Below, in pieces: positions 1 to 10,037 of a stretch of 46,411 nucleotides of DNA (position 1 is its first letter; each line of letters begins with the position of its first letter). Both the position numbers and the translations under genes were made by a program. The notes below the pieces were generated by a model that made no database searches, was not told where the DNA came from, and saw only the letters and a list, made by a program, of their open reading frames with translations. This DNA comes from a virus, in IMG/VR virus record IMGVR_UViG_3300018424_000043, positions 1 to 46,411 of that record, one strand, 5' to 3'.

Positions 1-3
1 CAA

Positions 4-1338
<1,335 letters not shown>

Positions 1339-1343
1339 ACTTT

Positions 1344-1372
1344 ATAACAATGTTATCTTTTATATTGATAAC
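1344..1372. promoter_or_regulatory. Palindromic operator-like site overlapping the -35 box
   Basis: ATAAC (1344-1348), GTTAT (1352-1356) and a second ATAAC (1368-1372) alternate in orientation. The first two form a perfect palindrome with a 3-nt centre. GTTATC at 1352-1357 also pairs with GATAAC at 1367-1372. The last arm overlaps the -35 element of the next promoter, so a repressor site is plausible. A weak terminator for the fibre gene is an alternative. Confidence 0.45.
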
Positions 1373-1394
1373 GTAGTCATAGCAGTGATATAAT
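1365..1394 (+). promoter_or_regulatory. Sigma70-type promoter of the ribonucleotide reductase gene
   Basis: TTGATA (1365-1370) and TATAAT (1389-1394) are separated by 18 nt, with an extended -10 TGA at 1386-1388. The leader then carries an AGGAGA ribosome-binding site at 1421-1426, seven bases before the ATG at 1434. This is one of the few promoters in the window with both recognisable boxes. Confidence 0.75.
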
Positions 1395-1433
1395 TTTTAC
1401 TTACACAAAATTCAAATTCTAGGAGATTGCCAT

Positions 1434-3389
1434 ATGTCATTAGTTGACGAAAAGGGATCAATTGTTGATCCTTATAGAAATTTTATTCATATTAGTAGGT
1501 ATGCTAGGTGGGTTCAAGAAGAAGGTAGAAGAGAGACATGGGGAGAAACAGTTGAAAGATACATAAAGTTTATTAAGAATCATGTTGTAGAAAATTACCA
1601 ATACGATGAAAACGATATAGTCTTTTCTCAGGTAAAAGATGCAATTATTAACCACAAGATAATGCCATCTATGCGTGCCCTGATGACAGCGGGGGCAGCG
1701 TTAGAGAGAGACAATATTGCAGCATACAATTGTTCTTTTATTGCCGTTGATAGTCTTAGGTCTTTTGACGAGGCCATGTATATTTTAATGAACGGTACTG
1801 GGGTAGGATTTAGCGTTGAGCAAAAGTACATAGATTCGTTGCCAACTATCTCAGAAGATTTTTTTAACACAGAAACAACCATAGTTGTTGAGGATTCTAA
1901 GTTGGGGTGGGCAAAAGCATATAAAGAACTTGTCGGGCTTCTTGTTACAGGACAGGTGCCAAATTGGGACACTTCAAAGGTTCGTCCAGCGGGAGCAAGA
2001 CTAAAGACTTTTGGTGGTCGTGCATCAGGACCAGAGCCATTACATGCTTTGTTTCAATTTACAGCAGATGTTTTTAGGAAGTCAGCAGGACGCAGGTTGA
2101 AGCCAATTGAGGCACACGACATTATGTGTAAGATTGGAGAGGTAGTGGTGGTTGGAGGCGTTCGTCGTTCAGCCCTTATTTCTTTGTCCAATCTAGATGA
2201 CTTTGAAATGGCAAAGGCAAAGAGTGGTAATTGGTGGGAGTCAGATCCTCAGAGAGCACTTGCCAACAACTCTGCCGTTTATAATTCTAAGCCAAATACT
2301 GCACAATTCCTTAGAGAATGGAGAAATCTGTACGAATCAAAGTCTGGAGAACGAGGAATATATAATATGGAATCAGTTAGAGGACATATTGATAAATTCG
2401 GTCGCCGCGATTCAAGCAAGGTAATGGGAACAAATCCATGTGGAGAGATTCTTCTGCGACCAAATGAATTTTGCAACCTTACAGAGGTAGTTATTGATGC
2501 AAGTGATACAGTTGAAGATCTCTCAGAAAAGGTTAGACTAGCAACAATCCTTGGAACCTGGCAGTCAACTTTGACAAACTTTAAATACATTCGTAAGTCC
2601 TGGAGACATAATTGTGAAGAGGAAAGGCTTCTTGGTGTCTCCCTCACAGGAATCTTTGGAAACAAGATTACTGCTACCAACGGTGAAAAGTTGGCTGGAA
2701 TTCTTGACACCCTTCGTGAAGAAGCGGTTATGGTAAATGCAAAGGAGGCAGAAAGTTTGGGAATTAACCCATCTGCATCTATTACTTGTGTAAAGCCATC
2801 TGGAACTGTTTCTCAGTTAACTGGAGTATCAAGCGGCATCCACCCTTGGTATTCAGAATACTATATCCGATCTGTTCGCGGAGACAACAAAGATCCGCTA
2901 ACCGTATTCCTAAAGGAAAGTGGTGTTCCTAATGAGCCAGATGTAATGAAGCCAAACGACACAACGGTTTTCTATTTCCCCATCAAGGCTCCAAAAAACG
3001 CTGTATTAACGAAAGATCTTTCTGCTATTGATCACCTTGAAATCTGGAAGACATATCGTGAACATTGGACAGAGCATAATCCATCAGTAACAGTTAATGT
3101 TCATGAAGATGAATGGCTTGGGGTAGGTTCTTGGGTATTTGACAATTTTGATCATATTGGTGGAGTATCATTCCTACCAGCATCAGAGCATACCTATAAG
3201 CAAGCACCATATCAGGAAATAACTAAAGAAGAATATCAAGCGTGGCTAAAAAAGATGCCTTCTAGAATTGACTGGAATATGCTAACATTGTATGAGACAG
3301 AGGACGGAACTACGGGAAGCCAGGAGTTGTCTTGTACGGCAGGTGCTTGTGATATTGTAGACATTTCCACCTCTGCTATAACCGCCTAA
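1434..3389 (+). CDS. nrdJ: Class II (adenosylcobalamin-dependent) ribonucleoside-triphosphate reductase
   Basis: Reduces ribonucleotides to deoxyribonucleotides for phage DNA synthesis, using coenzyme B12 to generate the thiyl radical. The 651-residue protein has Cys100 in AYNCSF (substrate-site redox Cys), the active-site finger TNPCGEILL (Asn334, Cys336, Glu338) and a C-terminal CTAGAC pair (Cys634, Cys639). That pair matches the CxxxxC re-reduction motif of monomeric Lactobacillus-type RTPR. It is somewhat shorter than that enzyme (739 residues). No small radical-generating subunit is seen nearby, as expected for class II. It is a single-gene transcription unit with its own promoter and strong terminator, placed among structural genes rather than with the replication genes. 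A cobalamin-making or cobalamin-scavenging host is implied. Confidence 0.92.
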   Translation: MSLVDEKGSIVDPYRNFIHISRYARWVQEEGRRETWGETVERYIKFIKNHVVENYQYDENDIVFSQVKDAIINHKIMPSMRALMTAGAALERDNIAAYNCSFIAVDSLRSFDEAMYILMNGTGVGFSVEQKYIDSLPTISEDFFNTETTIVVEDSKLGWAKAYKELVGLLVTGQVPNWDTSKVRPAGARLKTFGGRASGPEPLHALFQFTADVFRKSAGRRLKPIEAHDIMCKIGEVVVVGGVRRSALISLSNLDDFEMAKAKSGNWWESDPQRALANNSAVYNSKPNTAQFLREWRNLYESKSGERGIYNMESVRGHIDKFGRRDSSKVMGTNPCGEILLRPNEFCNLTEVVIDASDTVEDLSEKVRLATILGTWQSTLTNFKYIRKSWRHNCEEERLLGVSLTGIFGNKITATNGEKLAGILDTLREEAVMVNAKEAESLGINPSASITCVKPSGTVSQLTGVSSGIHPWYSEYYIRSVRGDNKDPLTVFLKESGVPNEPDVMKPNDTTVFYFPIKAPKNAVLTKDLSAIDHLEIWKTYREHWTEHNPSVTVNVHEDEWLGVGSWVFDNFDHIGGVSFLPASEHTYKQAPYQEITKEEYQAWLKKMPSRIDWNMLTLYETEDGTTGSQELSCTAGACDIVDISTSAITA

Positions 3390-3402
3390 ATAGGTCGGTT
3401 TT

Positions 3403-3442
3403 GGGAGGGTAGGTGTATGAGTCCTACCCTCCCTTCTATTTT
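3403..3442 (+). terminator. Rho-independent terminator after nrdJ
   Basis: A perfect 11-bp stem, GGGAGGGTAGG (3403-3413) with CCTACCCTCCC (3423-3433), has a 9-nt loop and is followed by a T-rich tail TTCTATTTT. It begins 14 bases after the stop codon and ends directly at the next promoter. Confidence 0.9.
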
Positions 3443-3450
3443 GGTATAAT
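3443..3450 (+). promoter_or_regulatory. Extended -10 promoter of the 1501-residue structural gene
   Basis: TATAAT at 3445-3450 is preceded by TGG (3442-3444, the T being the last base of the terminator tail). No convincing -35 is possible because the terminator stem occupies that position. The predicted start is near 3457, leaving a leader of about 11 nt that begins around the AGAGG site at 3456-3460. Confidence 0.65.
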
Positions 3451-3467
3451 AGTTTAGAGGTAAACAG

Positions 3468-6400
3468 ATGACTAATCCATCAAACTTATATGCGACTAGC
3501 ATATTTTCTGAGCAACCAATCAGTGTGTACCCGCTGGACGATAATGTTAAATACATATCTTTAATATCTGATGACATTAGACTTTTTGGTTCGGGTGGGT
3601 GGTCAGCATCAGCAGATAACTCTGCTTCTGTTGTTTTTAATGATTCTCCTACACTACCCTTAGAAGCCTCCACCTTTATTGGGGATGATAATTATACTCA
3701 AATTGAAGCATCTGGAATATCTGTAGCAGGAACAAATATTGAGATAGAGAGTCCAGGTACATTTAGATTTGATTCATTAAATAAAGATCTTGCAACATTT
3801 TCCATAAGTTTTCATTTATTTCAAAATTCTTTTTTTGTAAACTGGTATGAGGTGGGGTATAAGTATTACAACAATGCTTTGGGTCAAGACGTAGAAGTTA
3901 CAACAAGGGTTACTGGAGAAGAAGGAAGATTCTGGACTAATTTTGATTTTTCTTTTCTTCCAACAGAATATGATAGCGATAGGATGAGAATATTCATTAG
4001 AATAAACGTAGATCCTGGTGGAGCAGAGCAAGACTATAGATTTATTATGAATGGGTTGGCGGTAGGACAATGGTCTGAAACATCTCACACAGAGTTTTTA
4101 GGAAACAAAACAGTTATAGACTCTTTAGGGTATACCTCAATACCAGCACTTGAATATGGAATACAAGAACAGTCAGGCTCCTACATAGTTGAAGATAATA
4201 AAATACTTGCAAAAAACGAAGGCATACCTCTAGTTTTTGGCTCCACTTCTTGCACTAGACTTTATCCATCTAAAGATGAATCTCTTCCATCAATAATCTT
4301 CCCAGGCAAGGGATTTCTTCATTCTTCAGGTAAATATAACGACTACACAGTAGAATTTTGGATGAACATACATCCTAAAACTTTTTTAACAAAAAGAATA
4401 TTTGGTCCCATAGACACAGATGACGGAATATATATAAATAATGCCTTTATATCCTTGAAAATAGGAGATAACTATTCTTCTCATCCAGTTTCAGAGTGGT
4501 ATAGGCCAATGATTTGTCATCTAACAATTTCAAGTGGTGAGGCTACATTGATAATAAATGGAGAGCAGGTAGCCTCTGTATCCTACATAAAAGATGAATT
4601 TCAATTTTCTTCAATTAAAAATTGGATTGGATTTTTTACATATTCCGACATAGATACATTCACCATTGACTGTGTATCTATATACCCCTATATAGTGCCC
4701 ATTCCAGTAGCAAAAAGAAGATTTGCTCTGGGGCAAGCAACTGAGTCTCCACAATCAGTAGCAGATGCGTTTGAGGGAAAGAGTGCATATGTAAACTACT
4801 CTAATGCAAATTATACTGCAAATAAAATATATCCAGATACATCCAACTGGGACGCTGGATACTCAGATAATTTAAACAGCACAAAGTCTTTTATATCTAT
4901 GCCAGAATACTCTCTACCAAATATATATATAGGTGGAAGAAATGTTGAAGATCTTTATGCAGATAATAAAATAGTCAATGAATTGCAGGGAGATAAATTT
5001 TTTACTTTTAGACCCAATGTTGATGAAAACAATCAGTTCTCGCTAGACGGATTAAAATGGACAGAGCCAGGGTACATATATTTTGATTCCTTGGGAATAG
5101 TAGACTCTCTCTCCTCTATTTATGGAGTGTTTTCAACAACTAAGGTAGAGCAGCAGTCCACCCTTATTCTTATAACAAACTCTATAAATTCAGATAAGTT
5201 TCATGTACACATAAACAATGGAACCATATATTATGATTTTAATGATGAAACTATATACACAGAAACATTTGCCACAAGTTCCTTTGATGATGGAGGGTAT
5301 AGTTTTTATCCAGGATACTCAGATCAGGATAATTACTCTTGGAACAGTTACTCAGAGTATGGATACGACAACTATTATGGATATTCCTATGACTATTTCG
5401 GATACTATTCATACAGCAGAATGCTATGGGAATATTCATTTGCTGTTGGAATAAATATAGAAAAACTGTTGCAGTCGTCAGAATACAGATTAAAAAAGTT
5501 TTTTAGTTCTATCAATACTTTACAAGTATATTTTGCAGGAAACAAAATAAACACTTTTGAGGGAAAGATACACTCAATAGGATTGTCTAATAAAAAGAAT
5601 AGTGCTGAAATAGAACCCTACTTTTTAGACAATGGAGTATTGGACTATACAGAATACAATATTATGTCAAATCACTTTGCCACCTATACGCTTTCTCCAT
5701 TAGTTAGATTCAACAAATTCTTTATGGATATATCAGTGTCCTCCTCATGGGAAGAATATATTCCACTTTCCTTTTTTGGAGGATACGTTCAAAATAACGA
5801 TGGAGAAACTTACTATGATCTAGATTTTCTTCAGATAAATATTGGATACCCAACAGTTAATGATGCAGTAGAAAAGGTAATAAAAAATCTTAGGTGGTCA
5901 TATGTAGATCTTGAAAAAGATTTTTCTCAGTCCTCCCTGAAGCCATACTACATATTAGACAACCCATTAATCAGCGGGTATGGGACGTATGAAGAACTAA
6001 AAACTAAAAATGAGATAGAAAGATTTTTAAATACATCACAATCAAGCCTTAGATCTTTTCTAACATTTCAACTTTTATCAGAAGGGGCGAACGAACCAAT
6101 ATCTAATTTCCCGTACTTTAGAGAAATAACTGAGTCTAGATATATTGACGCAGATAAAGAAGCATCGTTGTTTGATGAAAAAAGACCTTATTTGACAAGG
6201 TTTGAGTTTGTTGATAAAACAGTGGTTTTCCCCCCATCATATTTTGATTTTAATAAAGTTGCAATAGTTTTTAATTTTTCAATAAAGCATGAAGGAATTT
6301 TAAGCAACCCTCTAATTATTAGAGATTTCGAAATTGTTTCTAAAGCATTAAACCATAATAGATTCAACGAGGTAGGTGCAGAAAGCGGATCTCCATTCTA

Positions 6401-7973
6401 CACATATGTTAAAGACGGAATATACTATGAAAATAAAGCAAAAAATCCAGTTGCAATTTCTAAAAAAAGATCTCCATACTTATATTTGACCGAAGATTCA
6501 GGTCTTTCTATTCGGGGAAACCATACAAAAGAAAAAGAGTATGGTGTTGCTGTTCCAATTAACGAAAAAGAAAATGAAAATTACAGAGTTCATGCCATAC
6601 AAATGTTTATGAAATATGATAAAACAGTAATTCCTCAGGTCGCATATCCAGTATTTGAAGTTGACTCTAAAGACAAAACCATAGAATTTATAATGAAGGT
6701 TGATGCATCTGGACAAAGAGCAATGATTGCTGCAAGAGATAAAAAAACAAGACAGTTAGAGCCAGGAGTAGTTTTTTATCAAAATGGAATTAGGGTAAGA
6801 AGCCCGTTTATTAAGTATGATGAGTGGAACTCTATAGGAATAACTTTTGACGAAGAACTGATATTCTCTGGATATGCTGGATATATAAACTTTTTTAGAG
6901 GCTTTACTGTAGACAATGTTTGCCACTTTAAGTCAGAGGGCATGGGAAGAACTGCTGAAACAGTAAAAAGGAGGTGGAGAAGAGTCCTGTCAGTAGACGA
7001 CATAGACAACTTAACTTGGGCATCTTGGTATGTTGAAGATGGAACAAAAACAAAAGTTAGGACAAACATTTGTTACAACCCCAATATAGAAGAAAGTGAT
7101 TATGGGTGGGGTCCAGTAGAACCAGGAACGATAGTTTCTAGAAGTTCTGATCAAAGTCTCTTTAGCAATTATTCACTTAAATGCATAACCTCGTCTCAAA
7201 ACTACTCTGGTGCAACTTTTGCAACTGAACAAAATATAAAGATGAACGTCCTTCCAGAAAATGAATATACTGTGAGTGCATACATATACGTTCCAGAAGA
7301 GAGTAGTGACAAAAATATAAAGATAGTGGTAAAAGAATATACTGGGATTGATGGAGGAAATGCAGAAACAAATATTTTTTCAGACTCAATCGACGGAGGA
7401 TCTTCCTTATCATCGTTTGAGGACTCTATAGATGGGGGAGTTTCATCACCTCTGTTGCCCCTAGCAACAAGCGAAGGAATAGAAACACCAATAGCGTCTG
7501 GAGCAGGGTGGCTTAGAGTTTCGCACACAGTAACCCTAGAGCAAGAAACAACAATGCTAGGAATTGACATAGTTCAAGAGGGTTCAAATTCCGCTGGTGA
7601 GGTTTTCTATATAGATGCTGTTTTAATAGAAAAGACTACAAACGAATTCCCCAAGTTAAGAAGATATTTTGATGGCACTGATTCAGCGGGAGGCAACCTA
7701 TTCCAAAGTTTTGGTTGGGATGGGGCAGAAAATAATTCAACTTCTACTGCTGTGTACTTTATACCAACAGAAGATGAGATAAGGCTGTGGGCAAATGTAT
7801 ATGTTGAGAGTGAAAAAATAGTGTTCTCCGTTGGGTCTAAAGACTTGTTTAATGCCTTTACTGGAAACAGTGGTTTTGTTATAAACGATGAATCCTCAGT
7901 AGTTTTGGACTCAGATTTAATAAAGATAATTTCTGACGCTTCATTGTCCAGGTTTGAAGCAATACCAGCATAA
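3468..7973 (+). CDS. Very large LamG/CBM-like minor tail protein
   Basis: This 1501-residue beta-rich virion protein is probably a tail or baseplate component that binds cell-surface polysaccharide. Residues ~280-400 resemble a concanavalin/LamG fold (YTVEFWMNIHP, then an INGEQVASVSY strand). A second LamG-like segment lies at ~1055-1150 (KTIEFIMKVDASG through DEWNSIGITFD). Residues ~1195-1400 resemble a carbohydrate-binding module of the CBM4/9 type (TNICYNPNIEESDYGWG, ENEYTVSAYIYVP, FYIDAVLIEK). A Tyr-rich low-complexity tract occupies ~608-654. Arginine is written almost only as AGA/AGG. Domain calls are by eye and the exact role is inference. The location, between nrdJ and the portal rather than in the tail cluster, is unusual. 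Confidence 0.75.
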   Translation: MTNPSNLYATSIFSEQPISVYPLDDNVKYISLISDDIRLFGSGGWSASADNSASVVFNDSPTLPLEASTFIGDDNYTQIEASGISVAGTNIEIESPGTFRFDSLNKDLATFSISFHLFQNSFFVNWYEVGYKYYNNALGQDVEVTTRVTGEEGRFWTNFDFSFLPTEYDSDRMRIFIRINVDPGGAEQDYRFIMNGLAVGQWSETSHTEFLGNKTVIDSLGYTSIPALEYGIQEQSGSYIVEDNKILAKNEGIPLVFGSTSCTRLYPSKDESLPSIIFPGKGFLHSSGKYNDYTVEFWMNIHPKTFLTKRIFGPIDTDDGIYINNAFISLKIGDNYSSHPVSEWYRPMICHLTISSGEATLIINGEQVASVSYIKDEFQFSSIKNWIGFFTYSDIDTFTIDCVSIYPYIVPIPVAKRRFALGQATESPQSVADAFEGKSAYVNYSNANYTANKIYPDTSNWDAGYSDNLNSTKSFISMPEYSLPNIYIGGRNVEDLYADNKIVNELQGDKFFTFRPNVDENNQFSLDGLKWTEPGYIYFDSLGIVDSLSSIYGVFSTTKVEQQSTLILITNSINSDKFHVHINNGTIYYDFNDETIYTETFATSSFDDGGYSFYPGYSDQDNYSWNSYSEYGYDNYYGYSYDYFGYYSYSRMLWEYSFAVGINIEKLLQSSEYRLKKFFSSINTLQVYFAGNKINTFEGKIHSIGLSNKKNSAEIEPYFLDNGVLDYTEYNIMSNHFATYTLSPLVRFNKFFMDISVSSSWEEYIPLSFFGGYVQNNDGETYYDLDFLQINIGYPTVNDAVEKVIKNLRWSYVDLEKDFSQSSLKPYYILDNPLISGYGTYEELKTKNEIERFLNTSQSSLRSFLTFQLLSEGANEPISNFPYFREITESRYIDADKEASLFDEKRPYLTRFEFVDKTVVFPPSYFDFNKVAIVFNFSIKHEGILSNPLIIRDFEIVSKALNHNRFNEVGAESGSPFYTYVKDGIYYENKAKNPVAISKKRSPYLYLTEDSGLSIRGNHTKEKEYGVAVPINEKENENYRVHAIQMFMKYDKTVIPQVAYPVFEVDSKDKTIEFIMKVDASGQRAMIAARDKKTRQLEPGVVFYQNGIRVRSPFIKYDEWNSIGITFDEELIFSGYAGYINFFRGFTVDNVCHFKSEGMGRTAETVKRRWRRVLSVDDIDNLTWASWYVEDGTKTKVRTNICYNPNIEESDYGWGPVEPGTIVSRSSDQSLFSNYSLKCITSSQNYSGATFATEQNIKMNVLPENEYTVSAYIYVPEESSDKNIKIVVKEYTGIDGGNAETNIFSDSIDGGSSLSSFEDSIDGGVSSPLLPLATSEGIETPIASGAGWLRVSHTVTLEQETTMLGIDIVQEGSNSAGEVFYIDAVLIEKTTNEFPKLRRYFDGTDSAGGNLFQSFGWDGAENNSTSTAVYFIPTEDEIRLWANVYVESEKIVFSVGSKDLFNAFTGNSGFVINDESSVVLDSDLIKIISDASLSRFEAIPA

Positions 7974-7975
7974 TC

Positions 7976-7984
7976 TGGTATAAT
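7976..7984 (+). promoter_or_regulatory. Extended -10 promoter for a leaderless transcript
   Basis: TGG (7976-7978) and TATAAT (7979-7984) stand only seven bases before the ATG at 7992, so transcription should start at or next to the start codon. The arms GGTAT and ATACC flank AATTA (7977-7991), making a palindrome over the -10 and start site that could be an operator. No Shine-Dalgarno sequence is present. Confidence 0.65.
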
Positions 7985-7991
7985 TAATACC

Positions 7992-8360
7992 ATGAGCAAC
8001 ACTAAAAAGGCAGAAATCAGTAAATCAAAGGCCACCTTTATCCCTAAAATGTATGACTGGGGTCTATATTTTTGGAGACTTCCTAGTGGTCACCTATTTA
8101 AAGATCAAGACGGAAACATGCTGAACATACCTTCAATGCGCGGTGATTTGTCAAAAATAGCAGAAATTAGAAAAGCCGCCGCACACTACGGTCAGCCAGA
8201 GGGGGAGGCATGGTTTTATGCTGGAGTAAGAAGAGCAACAGATGAACAATACGAGGAACAAAGGCAAAGACTTAAAGAGGGCCTTATCCCCAATCTAAAT
8301 GATCTTGGAGCAGTTCATGCAGCGCAGCAGGGTATTAAGCAGCATGGGAATGGCGAATAA
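7992..8360 (+). CDS. Unrecognised 122-residue protein preceding the portal
   Basis: I do not recognise a family. The protein is soluble and mixed alpha/beta, with an aromatic patch (YDWGLYFWRLPSG) near residues 21-33 and a charged helical region DEQYEEQRQRLKEG near 79-92. It is translated from a probable leaderless mRNA and its TAA overlaps the portal ATG (TAATG), which suggests translational coupling. The position is where a small head or packaging accessory protein would sit. It does not look like a terminase subunit: there is no Walker motif and no clear HTH. Confidence 0.75.
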   Translation: MSNTKKAEISKSKATFIPKMYDWGLYFWRLPSGHLFKDQDGNMLNIPSMRGDLSKIAEIRKAAAHYGQPEGEAWFYAGVRRATDEQYEEQRQRLKEGLIPNLNDLGAVHAAQQGIKQHGNGE

Positions 8361-9988
8361 TGACACAATATAGAGCAGAGGTTTTTGCAGACGATCCAAT
8401 TGAGACAAACAATGAGTTTAAAGAGGCAGATCCATTTTCTAAGTCCTGGGAAGATCTTAAGGCTTTTATCGGAATAGACACTAACTTTAAGCGTAGAACT
8501 ACTCGCAATGAAAATAAGATGGAAAAGGCTTATGACGTTCCAAGAAATAATCGTGGAGAAATTGCTACCTCATATGCTGAATCAGCAGGAACCCGTCCAG
8601 TAGGTCAAGAAGATACTGGGTCAAAGCAAATAAATCCTGGCGAGGTCTGGAGAAATGGTTATGGAATTTTTGATGTTATTACCCCACCATATAATCTATA
8701 CGAACTTGCAAATTTTTACGACACTAATTTTGCCAACCACGCCTGTATTGATGCAAAAGTAGAAAACATCGTCGGTCTTGGGTATATGTTTGAAATAACA
8801 AATCCTGTAAAGATGAGACTTGAGGACGAAGAAGATAAGGGAAAGTCTGACAGGGCAAGAAAAAGAATAGAAAGATTAAAGGTTCAAACAAGGGATTGGC
8901 TAGAAAGCCTTAATGATGAAGATAGTTTTATCAACATAATGGAGAAAATACAGACAGATGTTGAAGCCACTGGAAACGGATACATGGAGATTGGTCGCAA
9001 GGTAAATGGAGAAATTGGATATATAGGTCACATTCCATCTACAACAATGCGCGTCCGTCGAATTCGTGATGGATTTATTCAAATTATTGGGGGTAAGGTA
9101 GTTTACTTTAGAAATTATGGTGCTACTAATCCTAATCCAGTAACTAACGATAATAGGCCAAATGAAGTAATTCACTTCAAGGCTTACTCTCCACTAAATA
9201 CATTTTACGGAGTTCCAGACATTATTTCAGCCTATACTGCATTACGCGGTGATCAGATGGCTGCACAATACAACATTGATTATTTTGAGAATAAAGCAGT
9301 CCCTCGCTATATCGTGGTTACAAAGGGAGCACAACTCAGTGGAGATTCACAAGATAGATTGTTTAGATTCCTTCAAACGGGACTAAAGGGACAAAATCAC
9401 AGGACGCTATATGTTCCTCTACCCACTGACTCAGATGGAAACAAGATTGATTTTGAAATGCATCCGATTGAGAATGGTGTTCAAGAAGCATCATTTGAAA
9501 AATACAGGACGCAAAACCGCGATGATATTCTTATGGCACACCAAGTTCCACTTTCCAAGTTGGGAAGTACATCAGGATCTCTGGCAGCGGCACTTGCAAA
9601 TGATCGAACATTCAAGGAGCAGGTAGCAAGACCAGCACAAAGACACATAGAAAAAATTGTAGGCAAGGTAATACAAGAATTTACCGATATAATAGAACTT
9701 AAGTTTAATGAACTTACTCTTACTGACGAAGTAGCAAAGTCTCAGATTCTTGAACGCTATGTTAAGAATCAGATTATGTTGCCAAATGAGGCAAGATCAC
9801 AGATTGATCTTCCACAAATTCCTAGCGGAGAAGAGCCTCTAGTCCTTGGTGCCCGTCAAGCAGCAGATGCTAGAGCAAACAATATGCAAAATCGTGAAAG
9901 AGACTCTGAAAGAATGAACAACAATTCTGACAGTGTTGCCACTACCACAGGAAGAAACCCTCAGGGTGAGGGAAGAAGAACTCAATAG
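8360..9988 (+). CDS. Portal protein
   Basis: Forms the dodecameric DNA channel at the capsid vertex, which docks the terminase and later the head-tail connector. The 542-residue sequence has the PBSX/HK97-type portal pattern: DTNFANHACIDAKVENIVG near the N-terminus, the stem and wing region with ADSDG-like loops, and a conserved stretch HQVPLSKLGSTSGSLAAAL followed by RTFKEQVARPAQ. The C-terminal ~40 residues are polar and probably disordered. Protease and capsid follow in the usual head order. Start chosen by the TAATG junction. Confidence 0.88.
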   Translation: MTQYRAEVFADDPIETNNEFKEADPFSKSWEDLKAFIGIDTNFKRRTTRNENKMEKAYDVPRNNRGEIATSYAESAGTRPVGQEDTGSKQINPGEVWRNGYGIFDVITPPYNLYELANFYDTNFANHACIDAKVENIVGLGYMFEITNPVKMRLEDEEDKGKSDRARKRIERLKVQTRDWLESLNDEDSFINIMEKIQTDVEATGNGYMEIGRKVNGEIGYIGHIPSTTMRVRRIRDGFIQIIGGKVVYFRNYGATNPNPVTNDNRPNEVIHFKAYSPLNTFYGVPDIISAYTALRGDQMAAQYNIDYFENKAVPRYIVVTKGAQLSGDSQDRLFRFLQTGLKGQNHRTLYVPLPTDSDGNKIDFEMHPIENGVQEASFEKYRTQNRDDILMAHQVPLSKLGSTSGSLAAALANDRTFKEQVARPAQRHIEKIVGKVIQEFTDIIELKFNELTLTDEVAKSQILERYVKNQIMLPNEARSQIDLPQIPSGEEPLVLGARQAADARANNMQNRERDSERMNNNSDSVATTTGRNPQGEGRRTQ

Positions 9989-10019
9989 TAACAATTTGAT
10001 AAAAAACTATAAAAACATT

Positions 10020-10028
10020 TGATATAAT
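10020..10028 (+). promoter_or_regulatory. Extended -10 promoter for the protease/scaffold/capsid unit
   Basis: TGA (10020-10022) plus TATAAT (10023-10028). A TTGATA at 9996-10001 is 21 bases upstream, too far for a standard -35. The predicted start near 10035 leaves only two or three bases before the ATG at 10038, so the transcript is nearly leaderless. Confidence 0.6.
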
Positions 10029-10037
10029 TAGGATAGT

